A DNA stretch of 38,662 bases from Candidatus Limnocylindrales bacterium (GTDB taxonomy: Bacteria > Moduliflexota > Moduliflexia > Moduliflexales > JAUQPW01): assembly GCA_035559535.1 (NCBI GenBank), contig DATMBG010000055.1:1-38662 (forward strand), read 5' to 3'. Shown piece by piece: positions 1 to 7,158 of this stretch; the stretch's first letter is position 1, and the number at the start of each line of letters is the position of its first letter. The translations under genes and the position numbers were made by a program. The notes under the pieces were generated by a model. That model was not told the origin of the DNA. It saw nothing but the letters and a program-made list of their open reading frames with translations, and did not search any database.

Positions 1-10
1 GGCGTAAACG
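1..10 (+). other. Possible right-hand tail of a preceding integron recombination site
   Basis: The first bases, GGCGTAAAC, resemble what follows the crossover in the attC site at 828-887, where the core reads GTTAGGCG. The window may therefore begin inside a preceding attC or attI core, which would make the next gene the body of a complete cassette. This is inference from a few bases; the rest of the site lies outside the window. Confidence 0.3.
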
Positions 11-21
11 GAGGGACGTAA

Positions 22-813
22 ATGCCAGAAGTTCAGTCGCAGGGAATACGCATCAGCTACGACGACCAGGGCCAAGGAGAGCCGGCGCTCCTCTTCATGC
101 CTGGCTGGTGTGGTAGTCGCAGGGTCTTTGACGAACTCGCCCGGCGTTGCGTCCGATGGAGGCGCACACTTGCCATCGACTGGCGCGGGCATGGACAGTC
201 GGAGAGACCCACCGATGATTTCGGCGCCGGTGACCTCGCTACCGATGCCCTCGCCGTGATCGAGGCGAGCCAGGCGGACCTGGTGCTGCCGGTCGCGCTG
301 TCCCATGCGGGCTGGGTCGCTATCGAGCTGCGCCGCAGGCTGGGTGCTCGTATCCCCAAGCTCGTGCTGCTAGACTGGATCGTTCTGGACCCGCCGCCGC
401 CCTTTCTTGGGGCGCTGCAATCGCTCCAGGATCCTGCGCGATGGCAGCAAACGCGCGAACAACTCTTTTCCATGTGGCTTCAGGGACTGGACATTCCTGC
501 GTTGACCCACTATGTGCGGGAGGATATGGGTTCCTACCCCTTTGAGATGTGGGCGCGCGCGGGCCGCGAGATCAGCGGTGCATATGCGAAGGCCGGGAGC
601 CCCCTCCAGGCCCTGGCCAGCCTCGACCCTCCTGTGCCGGTGTTACACCTGTATGCCCAGCCAGAAGACCCGGGATACTTGGCCGCACAGCAGTCGTTTG
701 GTGCCGCGCATCCGTGGTTCCAGGTCTCGAAGCTAGAAGCGCGGAGTCACTTTCCCATGTATGAAGTACCCGGCGAGATGGCAATGGTTATAGAGAGATT
801 TGTTGCGGCTTGA
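22..813 (+). CDS. Alpha/beta-hydrolase-fold protein related to cofactor-free quinolone 2,4-dioxygenases (Hod/AqdC-like)
   Basis: A 263-aa protein that aligns from memory along its whole length with Hod, the cofactor-independent 3-hydroxy-4-oxoquinaldine 2,4-dioxygenase. Shared blocks are PGWC (27-30), DWRGHG (53-58), SHAGW around the nucleophile-elbow Ser94, LLDW with Asp118, LFSMWLQG with Trp152, AHPWF and SHFP with His243. Known family members (Hod, Qdo, AqdC) open 3-hydroxy-4-quinolone rings, including the Pseudomonas quinolone signal, and release CO. Two Hod active-site histidines are not conserved: the one after PGWC is Gly31 and the one before the elbow Ser is Leu93. The substrate may therefore differ, or the enzyme may be an ordinary hydrolase. 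The start has GGAGGG upstream. The gene is visibly GC-rich compared with everything after 3.4 kb and is followed 14 bp later by an attC site, so it is an integron cassette gene acquired by transfer. Confidence 0.8.
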   Translation: MPEVQSQGIRISYDDQGQGEPALLFMPGWCGSRRVFDELARRCVRWRRTLAIDWRGHGQSERPTDDFGAGDLATDALAVIEASQADLVLPVALSHAGWVAIELRRRLGARIPKLVLLDWIVLDPPPPFLGALQSLQDPARWQQTREQLFSMWLQGLDIPALTHYVREDMGSYPFEMWARAGREISGAYAKAGSPLQALASLDPPVPVLHLYAQPEDPGYLAAQQSFGAAHPWFQVSKLEARSHFPMYEVPGEMAMVIERFVAA

Positions 814-827
814 TTCATGCGTGCCAC

Positions 828-887
828 GCCTAACAACAGCATCCAGCGGACGGCGCTCCGCGCCGCCGCTGATGCTGCGCGTTAGGC
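828..887 (+). repeat. Integron attC recombination site (60 bp)
   Basis: The site opens with GCCTAAC (828-834, fits RYYYAAC) and closes with GTTAGGC (881-887, fits GTTRRRY). Arms 837-849 and 866-877 are inverted repeats that pair perfectly except for one unpaired base in the 13-nt arm, the extrahelical base typical of attC. The stem continues inward as CGGCGC/GCGCCG around a TCC loop (851-865). Orientation matches a cassette gene on the plus strand. Confidence 0.9.
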
Positions 888-915
888 GTTCGTAATATAG
901 ATGCAGGGGGTTAAT

Positions 916-2505
916 ATGAGCAAAACGGTAGATTTAGAAGAAAGACAAGTTGAATTGCTGTGGCAAAGAGTTGCGCCACTTGGGTTGTCGCGCCGGAAGT
1001 TTCTGGCTTTGTTGAGCAACGGAGGTGTAGCAGCCGTGCTTGCAGCTTTCCCGCCGTCGGTCTCGTGTTTCCTTGCTAAGCCGGTTAATGAATTAGTCTA
1101 CGCAGAGACAACGTCGGATGAATGGATTTATACATCGGCGACCAAGCTAGCACAAGCTATTCGTGCCAAAAAAGTCTCTTCGGAAGAGGTGATCAATGCC
1201 TACCTCAAGCGCATCGAAGCCGTGAATCCCAAGCTTAACGCGGTCGTGCAACTGACAGGGGATGCAGCCCGTGCCCAGGCTCGCGAAGCTGATGCCGCTC
1301 TTGCAAAAGGGGACATCAAAGGGCCGCTTCATGGTGTTCCGATAACGATAAAGGATTCTCTGGACACAGCAGGTATCATCAGCACAGGGGGTACTAAAGG
1401 GCGTGCTTCCTTTGTGCCGGTTCAAGACGCACCTCCTGTGGCACGACTACGGGCTGCAGGGGCAATTCTGTTAGGTAAAACCAACACTCCAGAGCTGACA
1501 CTTGCTTTTGAAACCGACAACTTGGTCTATGGGCGTACGAACAATCCCTATGACCTATCACGTACTCCTGGTGGCAGTAGTGGGGGTGCAGCAGCCATTA
1601 TTGCGGCAGGAGGGTCGTCTTTAGACCTTGGGAGTGACACTGGGGGAAGCATCCGATTACCAGCCCACTTCTGCGGCATCACTGGTATCAAACCAACCTC
1701 AGGACGAGTGCCCAGGACAGGCCATATTATCCCCTTTGGTGGGGCGATGGGTGCGCTAACACAGATTGGTCCATTGGCCCGGTTCGTAGAAGACCTGATC
1801 TTGACACTTCCAGTCATTGTCGGCGTAGACTGGGTCGATCCGGAGATCATCCCGATGCCGCTTGGTGATCCTAGAGCCGTTAATCTCAAGAGCCTGCGGG
1901 TGGCTTTCCACACGGATAACGGTATTGCGACTCCTACACCCCAGACTATTGAAGTGGTGAAGGCAACCGCAAAAGTTCTCTCCGAGGCAGGCATGGCTGT
2001 GGAGGAAGCGCGTCCTAAAGGTATTGAGCAGCACGCCGAGATCTACGGCGGCCTTTTTGCAGCAGACGGCGGTGCTTGGGTACAAAGATTGCTCCAAATG
2101 GCTGGAACAACCGAGATGCACTCCTTCATGCAGTGGACGCTGGAGAAGAGATTACGTCCCAATGCAATGACGAACGTCCAGTTCGGGGAATTAATGTTCA
2201 AGTGATCCTCGTTCCGTAGTGCCATGCTTTCCTTCATGGAGAAGTATGATGTAATCATCTGTCCCGTGAACGCCTATCCTGCTATACCCCACGATACCTG
2301 GCGTGACAAGCTCCCCACTTTTAGTTACACGAGAACCTATAATGTGACTGGATGGCCAGGTGTGGTGGTTCGGGGCGGCACTTCGCCTGAAGGTTTGCCC
2401 ATTGGTGTTCAGGTGGTGGCTCGTCCCTGGCGTGAGGACGTGGCATTGGCAGTAGCTCAGCATATCGAAACCACTTTAGGAGGTTGGAAGCGTCCTCCGC
2501 TTTAG
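916..2505 (+). pseudogene. Amidase signature family enzyme interrupted by an in-frame TGA
   Basis: Amidase signature enzymes hydrolyse amide bonds with a Lys-cisSer-Ser triad. All three are visible: Lys in TIKDS, cis-Ser in GGSSGG and the nucleophile Ser in SDTGGSIR. The N-terminus carries a Tat-like motif, SRRKFLALL, followed by a hydrophobic stretch. Start 916 is preferred over ATG 901 because AGGGGG lies just upstream. The frame is open to a TGA at 2203-2205 and resumes in the same frame with the conserved C-terminal block (FRSAML, YDVIICPV, ending at 2505). The TGA falls where relatives that I recall often have Trp (TGG). A point nonsense mutation is the simplest reading; there is no frameshift. 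It lies between the two attC sites in the same putative cassette as the toxin-antitoxin pair. An active truncated protein ending at 2205 is unlikely because a conserved segment would be lost. Confidence 0.8.
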
Positions 2506-2551
2506 GCATATAAGGATTCCGATATATATAGTAAGATTTGGAGAAGCAACC

Positions 2552-2779
2552 ATGGATACGAAAATGGTTGACGTGCGTGAAGCACAAACGAACTTAACAG
2601 AGATATTGTCATTAGTAGCTGTAGGTACAGAAATCATCCTTACTGAAGGGGGTAAGCCGATTGCTCGCTTGGTACCAATTACAGCCCCACGCGTGGCAGG
2701 ATTACATGCTGGAGCTATCTGGACGAGTGATGATTTCGATGAACCTCTATCGGAAGAATTCTGGACAGGTGCTCCATGA
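2552..2779 (+). CDS. Phd/YefM-family antitoxin
   Basis: A 75-aa protein with the Phd/YefM N-terminal DNA-binding pattern: VREAQTNLTEIL, then ILTEGGKPIARLVPI, then an acidic C-terminal tail (DDFDEPLSEEFW) that in this family wraps the toxin. The start has GGAG eight bases upstream. The stop overlaps the start of the downstream PIN toxin by 4 bp, the usual translational coupling of such pairs. By family, it neutralises the toxin and represses its own promoter. Toxin-antitoxin pairs are common in integron arrays, where they are thought to stabilise cassettes. This pair lies directly before an attC site. Confidence 0.9.
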   Translation: MDTKMVDVREAQTNLTEILSLVAVGTEIILTEGGKPIARLVPITAPRVAGLHAGAIWTSDDFDEPLSEEFWTGAP

Positions 2780-3162
2780 AGTTACTCTTGGATACTCACA
2801 CCTTCATCTGGTGGGACAGTGAACCAAGCAAACTTTCACCACAAGCTCTGGTTCTGTGTCAAGATCGAGGGAATAGTGTATTGCTTAGTGTTGCAAGTGT
2901 GTGGGAGATGCAGATCAAACTCCAACTGGACAAGTTGAGGCTTACCTTACCTTTAGCAGAAATGATTGAAAGTCAGCAGCAAACTAATAATATCGAAGTG
3001 CTTCCTATTACGCTCACACACGTTTTGACGCTGGGAGAGTTGCCATCCCATCACAAAGATCCCTTTGATCGTCTGTTGATTGCTCAAGCGAAAGTTGAAG
3101 GTGCTGTGTTGGTTAGCAAAGATCCGATATTTGCCATGTATTCCATCCAGGTACTTTGGTAA
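2776..3162 (+). CDS. vapC: VapC-like PIN-domain toxin (ribonuclease)
   Basis: A 128-aa PIN-domain protein of normal family length. The metal-binding acidic residues are in place: Asp6 (LLLDTHTFIWW), Glu44 (SVASVWEM), Asp98 (DPFDRLLIAQA) and Asp116 (LVSKDP). PIN toxins are Mg-dependent RNases that cut tRNA, rRNA or mRNA when free of antitoxin. The start codon overlaps the antitoxin stop, so the two are co-translated. The gene ends 87 bp before the attC site at 3250. Nothing indicates inactivation. The target RNA cannot be read from sequence. Confidence 0.92.
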   Translation: MKLLLDTHTFIWWDSEPSKLSPQALVLCQDRGNSVLLSVASVWEMQIKLQLDKLRLTLPLAEMIESQQQTNNIEVLPITLTHVLTLGELPSHHKDPFDRLLIAQAKVEGAVLVSKDPIFAMYSIQVLW

Positions 3163-3249
3163 GCAGTAGGTCTGGCTAAGGGAAACAGGCTTGCAGGCGA
3201 GTCTCCCCAAGCTCAGTATCGAGTCAAGCGAAGGAGGGGTGGAGTGCTC

Positions 3250-3351
3250 GCCTAACACACACTGAAGCTGACGGGAAGGGGGCGCGGAGGGAAGGGGTTG
3301 AAAACCACGTCCTGTTCGCCCCCTTCCCGCAGCTTAGCTTTTCCGTTAGGA
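3250..3351 (+). repeat. Integron attC recombination site (about 102 bp)
   Basis: It begins with GCCTAAC (3250-3256) and ends with GTTAGGA (3345-3351), one mismatch from GTTRRRY at the last base. Arm 3265-3284 pairs with 3317-3335 perfectly over 19 bp except for A3271, which has no partner and is the expected extrahelical base. The variable loop is about 32 nt. It closes the toxin-antitoxin cassette and is oriented like the attC at 828-887. Confidence 0.85.
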
Positions 3352-3384
3352 TGTAGCAGGAGGTCACATATTTGGCTGTGATAC

Positions 3385-3606
3385 CTATAGATACGGGAAT
3401 ATCATTTCATTAAAAGTAGCCGGTACAACTATCGGCTTATCCAATTTTTCTATCTTCCAACCCTTTCGGGCTACCGCAGTAACTCCCCTGCCGATCCTTA
3501 GTAATTTTGTACCGGTTACTGATGGCAGATTGAAGGAGCAAACGGCCGGATTTGCTTTAGTATAAGAACAATTTTGTATAGCTGCTCTACTCTTTCTGCA
3601 ACATGT
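3385..3606 (-). other. Unrecognised open frame without a start codon, between attC and the HU terminator
   Basis: Bases 3352-3627 contain no complete gene. On the minus strand, 73 codons are open from a TGA at 3607-3609 to a TAG at 3385-3387, with a protein-like translation containing GTKLLRIGRGV and ARKGWKIEKLDKPIVVPA. There is no ATG or GTG and no early TTG start, so it could be the 3' end of a lost gene. The plus strand is also open here but less protein-like. I do not recognise either reading. This is where the cassette array meets chromosomal sequence. Confidence 0.25.
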
Positions 3607-3627
3607 TCACCGAAGATGGGGTATTAT

Positions 3628-3663
3628 AAAAAAGGCCAGACACCTAAACGGCTCTGGCCTTTT
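3628..3663 (-). terminator. Rho-independent terminator of the HU gene
   Basis: On the minus strand an 11-bp stem formed by AAAAGGCCAGA (3630-3640) and its complement (3653-3663), with a 12-nt loop, runs into a T-run. It lies 39 bp after the HU stop codon. The A-rich and T-rich flanks are symmetric, so it could also work on the plus strand. Confidence 0.88.
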
Positions 3664-3701
3664 GGTAGAGAGCTTATGGGTTCAGCTTAACAACGGACTC
3701 T

Positions 3702-3986
3702 CTACTTTTTAGCTTTGGTTGCTGCTTCTCTAAGTTTAGCTCCGGCAACAAATTTAGGAACCTGTTTGGCCGGAATTTTCAGCTCTTTACCTGTGCTGGG
3801 ATTTCTTCCTATTCTCGCTTTCCGTTTTGCCACAGAGAAAGTTCCAAATCCTACCAGGGTCACTTTTTCTCCCTTTTGTAGGGCACTCATGATGCCTTTA
3901 ATGGTTCCATCAATGGCTTTTGCAGCCTGGGCTTTGGTTAAATTTGCTGCTTCAGCGACTCTTGAAACAAGATCTCCTTTATTCAT
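3702..3986 (-). CDS. hup: HU/IHF-family DNA-binding protein
   Basis: A 94-aa HU-type histone-like protein. The family signature is clear: MNKGDLVSRVAEAANLT at the N-terminus, VTLVGFGTF (43-51), the beta-arm motif GRNPSTGKELKIPA, and a Lys/Ala-rich C-terminus. HU dimers bend and compact DNA in the nucleoid. Length is normal. The start has AGGAGG upstream. It follows murE by about 270 bp with a hairpin between them, so it is probably its own transcription unit, closed by the terminator at 3628-3663. HU bends DNA in many recombination reactions, but I see no specific link to the nearby integron array. Confidence 0.95.
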   Translation of the reverse strand: MNKGDLVSRVAEAANLTKAQAAKAIDGTIKGIMSALQKGEKVTLVGFGTFSVAKRKARIGRNPSTGKELKIPAKQVPKFVAGAKLREAATKAKK

Positions 3987-4065
3987 AAGTTACTCCTCCT
4001 TGTAAGAAAAATAAAGCTAATTAGGAACACTGTTGACTCCTTGCGCCGGCAAAACCCAAGGAGAA

Positions 4066-4098
4066 AGGGATCTAATTACCCTGGGGGTTCAGATCCCT
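4066..4098 (-). terminator. Hairpin downstream of murE, possible terminator
   Basis: AGGGATCT (4066-4073) and AGATCCCT (4091-4098) form an 8-bp stem. On the minus strand it is followed by a pyrimidine-rich CCCTTTCTCCTT rather than a clean T-run. It sits about 160 bp past the murE stop and 80 bp before the HU start, so it probably separates the two genes. The rest of 3987-4258 is AT-rich and shows no gene. Confidence 0.5.
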
Positions 4099-4258
4099 CT
4101 AGGAAGAGGAATTTAGACAAGGTAGGATTATAAAGTCAACAAAAATTTATAGATAAATAAAAAAAAATATAAATAATGGGGTTATAAGTTTGATGAAAAA
4201 CCTCATGGGTAGGGCATTTTCGCGGAAAGTCCCTGCCAATAAAAATTTCCAAATTTTT

Positions 4259-5770
4259 TTAATTTTTGATCTGATTTTTAGATTTAGCTGCAAAAAATTT
4301 TTTAACCTCTTCTTTATCACTGAACGGTATTTTTTGATTTCCGATAATCTGATAAGCTTCGTGTCCTTTTCCGGCTAAAACGACCACATCTCCTGGTTGA
4401 GCCAGACTTAGGGCCTTCTGAATAGCTTCTCGACGATCCACAATGGACTCAAAGGGGCAGGCGGTTCCTGGATTAATTCCGGCTTCGATTTCTCGAATGA
4501 TGGCCCAGGGATCTTCGCTACGAGGATTATCTGAAGTAATCAAACAATAATCCGACAGGGTCGTGCCAATAGCTCCCATAAGAGGTCGTTTCCCTTTATC
4601 TTTATCTCCTCCACATCCAAATACGGTAATGAGTTTCCCGGTTTTAATACCTCGCGCCGTCTTTAGAATGGTTTCCAGCGCATCGGGTGTGTGGGCATAA
4701 TCTACAATGACCGGAAATCCCTGGCCACAATCGACCATCTCAAATCGGCCCTCTATACTGGTAAATCCTTCGATCCCTTTTTGAATGGCCTCCAGACTCA
4801 ATCCCTGGGAGTATCCCACGGCTATAGCGGCTAAGGCATTATACACATTAAATAAGCCCAGAATTTTTAAGTTGATTTCCAGGTGCCTGTCCTGAGGTAA
4901 TCGAACCTTAAAGGAAGTTCCCATAGGCCCCAGGTGAATATCGTATCCTTGGATATCTGAGGGATTTTGAATTCCGTAAGTTAAAACCGGAGCCCGGGTG
5001 GCCTGAACAAACAGAGAGCAGGAGGGATCATCGGCATTAATAATTCCGATTACCTGTTCTTTTTCATAGGCCCCAAGGCTTTCGAAAAGGCGCATTTTGG
5101 CTTTTTTATACGCCTCTACCGTTTTATGATAATCCAGATGATCCCGGGTTACATTGGTTAAGACCGCCACATCATAGTCGATTCCATAGGTTCGATCTAA
5201 GTCCAATCCGTGGGAAGAGGCTTCCATAATGAAGATATCCACCTGATGATCCCGCATTTGAGCTGCCAAGTGGAAAAGATCTAAGGAAAGGGGAGTTGTA
5301 TAAATCGCGGGTAATTTCTCATCTCCTATAAAGTATCCGACGGTTCCCACAACACCCGGTTTATGTCCACCGGCTTTGAAGATTGCCCGGATCAAATGGG
5401 TCGTAGTGGTCTTTCCATTGGTCCCTGTGACCCCAATAACCTTCATCCCCTTCAAGGGATAGCCATAAAATTTATCGGCCATCCGTGCAAGGGCTTTTTT
5501 TACATCCCCTATTCGTACTCGGGTGCAGGGGGTTGTTACAGGGATATCCTTCTCCATAACCACGCTGTTTGCTCCTCTCTGGAGGGCTTCTTCGATGTAT
5601 TTGTGACCGTCGATCCAGATATTATGGATCAAATACTCTTCCATGGCTACATAGAGAAAATCCTTTTTTACCTGAGTGTAGTCATAGGTAAGACCCTTTA
5701 TTTCTATATCAACACGTCCACTGATCCAGTGGACATCGGGAATATATTTCAAAAGCTCCTGTAAAAGCAT
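4259..5770 (-). CDS. murE: UDP-N-acetylmuramoyl-L-alanyl-D-glutamate--2,6-diaminopimelate ligase MurE
   Basis: A 503-aa Mur ligase that adds the third residue to the peptidoglycan stem peptide, in the cytoplasm, at the cost of ATP. The P-loop GVTGTNGKTTTT is at 113-124, the Mur central-domain block MEASSHGLDLDR at 182-193, and SDNPRSEDP at 413-421. The DNPR motif marks enzymes specific for meso-diaminopimelate rather than lysine, consistent with a Gram-negative wall. Length is normal. In most genomes murE lies between ftsI and murF; here it is at the far end of the cluster, after murG and a DUF1611 gene, with 67 bp separating it from the latter. Same-strand packing suggests it is still transcribed with the cluster. 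Confidence 0.97.
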   Translation of the reverse strand: MLLQELLKYIPDVHWISGRVDIEIKGLTYDYTQVKKDFLYVAMEEYLIHNIWIDGHKYIEEALQRGANSVVMEKDIPVTTPCTRVRIGDVKKALARMADKFYGYPLKGMKVIGVTGTNGKTTTTHLIRAIFKAGGHKPGVVGTVGYFIGDEKLPAIYTTPLSLDLFHLAAQMRDHQVDIFIMEASSHGLDLDRTYGIDYDVAVLTNVTRDHLDYHKTVEAYKKAKMRLFESLGAYEKEQVIGIINADDPSCSLFVQATRAPVLTYGIQNPSDIQGYDIHLGPMGTSFKVRLPQDRHLEINLKILGLFNVYNALAAIAVGYSQGLSLEAIQKGIEGFTSIEGRFEMVDCGQGFPVIVDYAHTPDALETILKTARGIKTGKLITVFGCGGDKDKGKRPLMGAIGTTLSDYCLITSDNPRSEDPWAIIREIEAGINPGTACPFESIVDRREAIQKALSLAQPGDVVVLAGKGHEAYQIIGNQKIPFSDKEEVKKFFAAKSKNQIKN

Positions 5771-5837
5771 AAGGGTAGGAGAAAGTAGGAGAGTGGAAGC
5801 GCATCCTTTCTTCCATCCCCCGGCTTTCTCCTTTTAT

Positions 5838-6890
5838 CTATCCCCGGGCCCAGTTAATGGCATCTAATAATTTTTGTGCACCGAATTTGATACAATCCGT
5901 TGTGGGTAATCCCGTTAGAGATTCGGTCTTCTCGATCTCTCGAAGGGCCTCTTCCTTTGTGAGATCAAAACAATTGAGGGAGATTCCGATGACTCTAGCC
6001 TTCTTAATAGGTAAAGAAAGGGATTCATAAAGTGCCACGATTTCCTTTAACGGGGGAATGATGATTTTCGAATCCCGGATATATTTACGGGTAGGCTGAT
6101 GACAAAGGATCATGTGGGAAGGCATTGTACCATGGAGGAGTGACAAGGTTACACCGGAGTATCCGGGGTGGAGAACAGAGCCCTGACCTTCTACCAGGAT
6201 TAAATCATGACCTGGAGCATTTTCTAAAATCAGTTGCTCGGCAGCACCTGACATAAAATCTCCAATTACCCGGTCAATGGCGATCCCAAAACCTGCTATC
6301 ATGATTCCTGTCTGCCCCGTGGGGATATAAATTGCTTTTCGTCCCTGCTGATTGGCAAGTTTTGCAATTTCAATGACGGTGGATTTTTTTCCTACCACAC
6401 AATCACTTCCCACCGTTAAGACGATTTGAGCGGGAACACCGGCGGCAAGGGCAGATCCTACCCGTAAATTATCGGGTGCTTTTCGCACATCCCAGATTTT
6501 TCTGTTATGGCGTTTAGCCACTTCTGCAAATTCCGGATCATCTTCAATCATGTAATGCAAGCCGCTGATGATGTCCATTCCGTGCTCTAAGGCAAACAAA
6601 ATATCCTTTCGCCACTCCGGAGGCAGCCCCCCGCCGCGAGGAGCTATGCCAAGTAATAAAGCCTCGGGTTTAAACACCAGGGCTTCTGAGATACTTTTAA
6701 CGAAAGGAATCCCTGCTCCTATGCCGATTACCTCTGCTACGTCCTTCTCCGTTCGGGTACTATCGACAACAGCCACAATGGGGTTTTTTCCATATCGAAT
6801 CATGCCTTCTGCAGTTTTAGAGTGTCCTCGTGCAAATTCTCCTTCTGCGTAAATTAAGATCCTGCTTTGAGGATTATATTTCATGTGCAT
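5838..6890 (-). CDS. DUF1611 family P-loop protein (candidate D-glutamate/N-acyl-D-amino-acid metabolism)
   Basis: A 350-aa two-domain protein. The N-terminal half looks Rossmann-like (RILIYAEGEFARGHSKTAEG, IGIGAGIPFV). The C-terminal half carries a P-loop-like GSDCVVGKKSTVIEIAK near residue 180 and HPGYSGVTLSLLHG near 245. This is the DUF1611 (DgcN-like) family, often found beside dipeptide epimerases. To my recollection at least one member has been characterised as a D-glutamate N-acetyltransferase; I hold that loosely. Its position between murG and murE, the enzyme that acts just after D-Glu addition, fits a role in D-Glu or muropeptide turnover. ATG 6884 is an alternative start. Substrate cannot be read from sequence. 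Confidence 0.75.
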   Translation of the reverse strand: MHMKYNPQSRILIYAEGEFARGHSKTAEGMIRYGKNPIVAVVDSTRTEKDVAEVIGIGAGIPFVKSISEALVFKPEALLLGIAPRGGGLPPEWRKDILFALEHGMDIISGLHYMIEDDPEFAEVAKRHNRKIWDVRKAPDNLRVGSALAAGVPAQIVLTVGSDCVVGKKSTVIEIAKLANQQGRKAIYIPTGQTGIMIAGFGIAIDRVIGDFMSGAAEQLILENAPGHDLILVEGQGSVLHPGYSGVTLSLLHGTMPSHMILCHQPTRKYIRDSKIIIPPLKEIVALYESLSLPIKKARVIGISLNCFDLTKEEALREIEKTESLTGLPTTDCIKFGAQKLLDAINWARG

Positions 6891-7119
6891 AACCCGATCT
6901 CCCGGCCCCTTCCGATCTGGGCGTTTTCAAGGGTATCTTTTTAACTACCTACCCATCAAGCTAAGAAGGGGAAAAGCCTTATTTTCGGCCTGAACATCCC
7001 CTTTGTCCCCTTTCCGGGGCAGGTTTTTGGACCTACCCCCTCCAACTCCCCTTCCCTCGTCCAGCCTGTTTCCAGCCAAAAGGACCCAACCTGAACAGGG
7101 TACAGGGGATCTGGTAACT

Positions 7120-7147
7120 GCCCTTTCAAGCGATCCGGGGAAAGGGC
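7120..7147. repeat. Hairpin in the murG to DUF1611 gap
   Basis: GCCCTTTC (7120-7127) and GAAAGGGC (7140-7147) form a perfect 8-bp stem with a 12-nt loop, 12 bp past the murG stop. No T-run follows on the minus strand, so it may be an mRNA-stabilising or processing hairpin rather than a terminator. The rest of the gap, 6891-7119, is rich in C-tracts and shows no gene. Confidence 0.45.
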
Positions 7148-7158
7148 CAGAGGAGAGG

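Noticed and set aside
2203-2205. Reading TGA as Trp or selenocysteine in the amidase, implying a changed genetic code
   Set aside because: Many intact genes here end in TGA, including the Hod-like gene, the penicillin-binding protein and the haloacid dehalogenase. The amidase site is not a Cys position, and no SECIS-like hairpin is obvious after it.
3363-3570. Plus-strand open stretch after the second attC as a new cassette gene
   Set aside because: It has no start codon. The good-looking AGGAGG at 3359-3364 leads only to a TTG frame that stops after 13 codons.
4190-4378. Plus-strand frame overlapping the 3' end of murE
   Set aside because: It is Phe-rich antisense of murE and AT-rich spacer, with no independent support.
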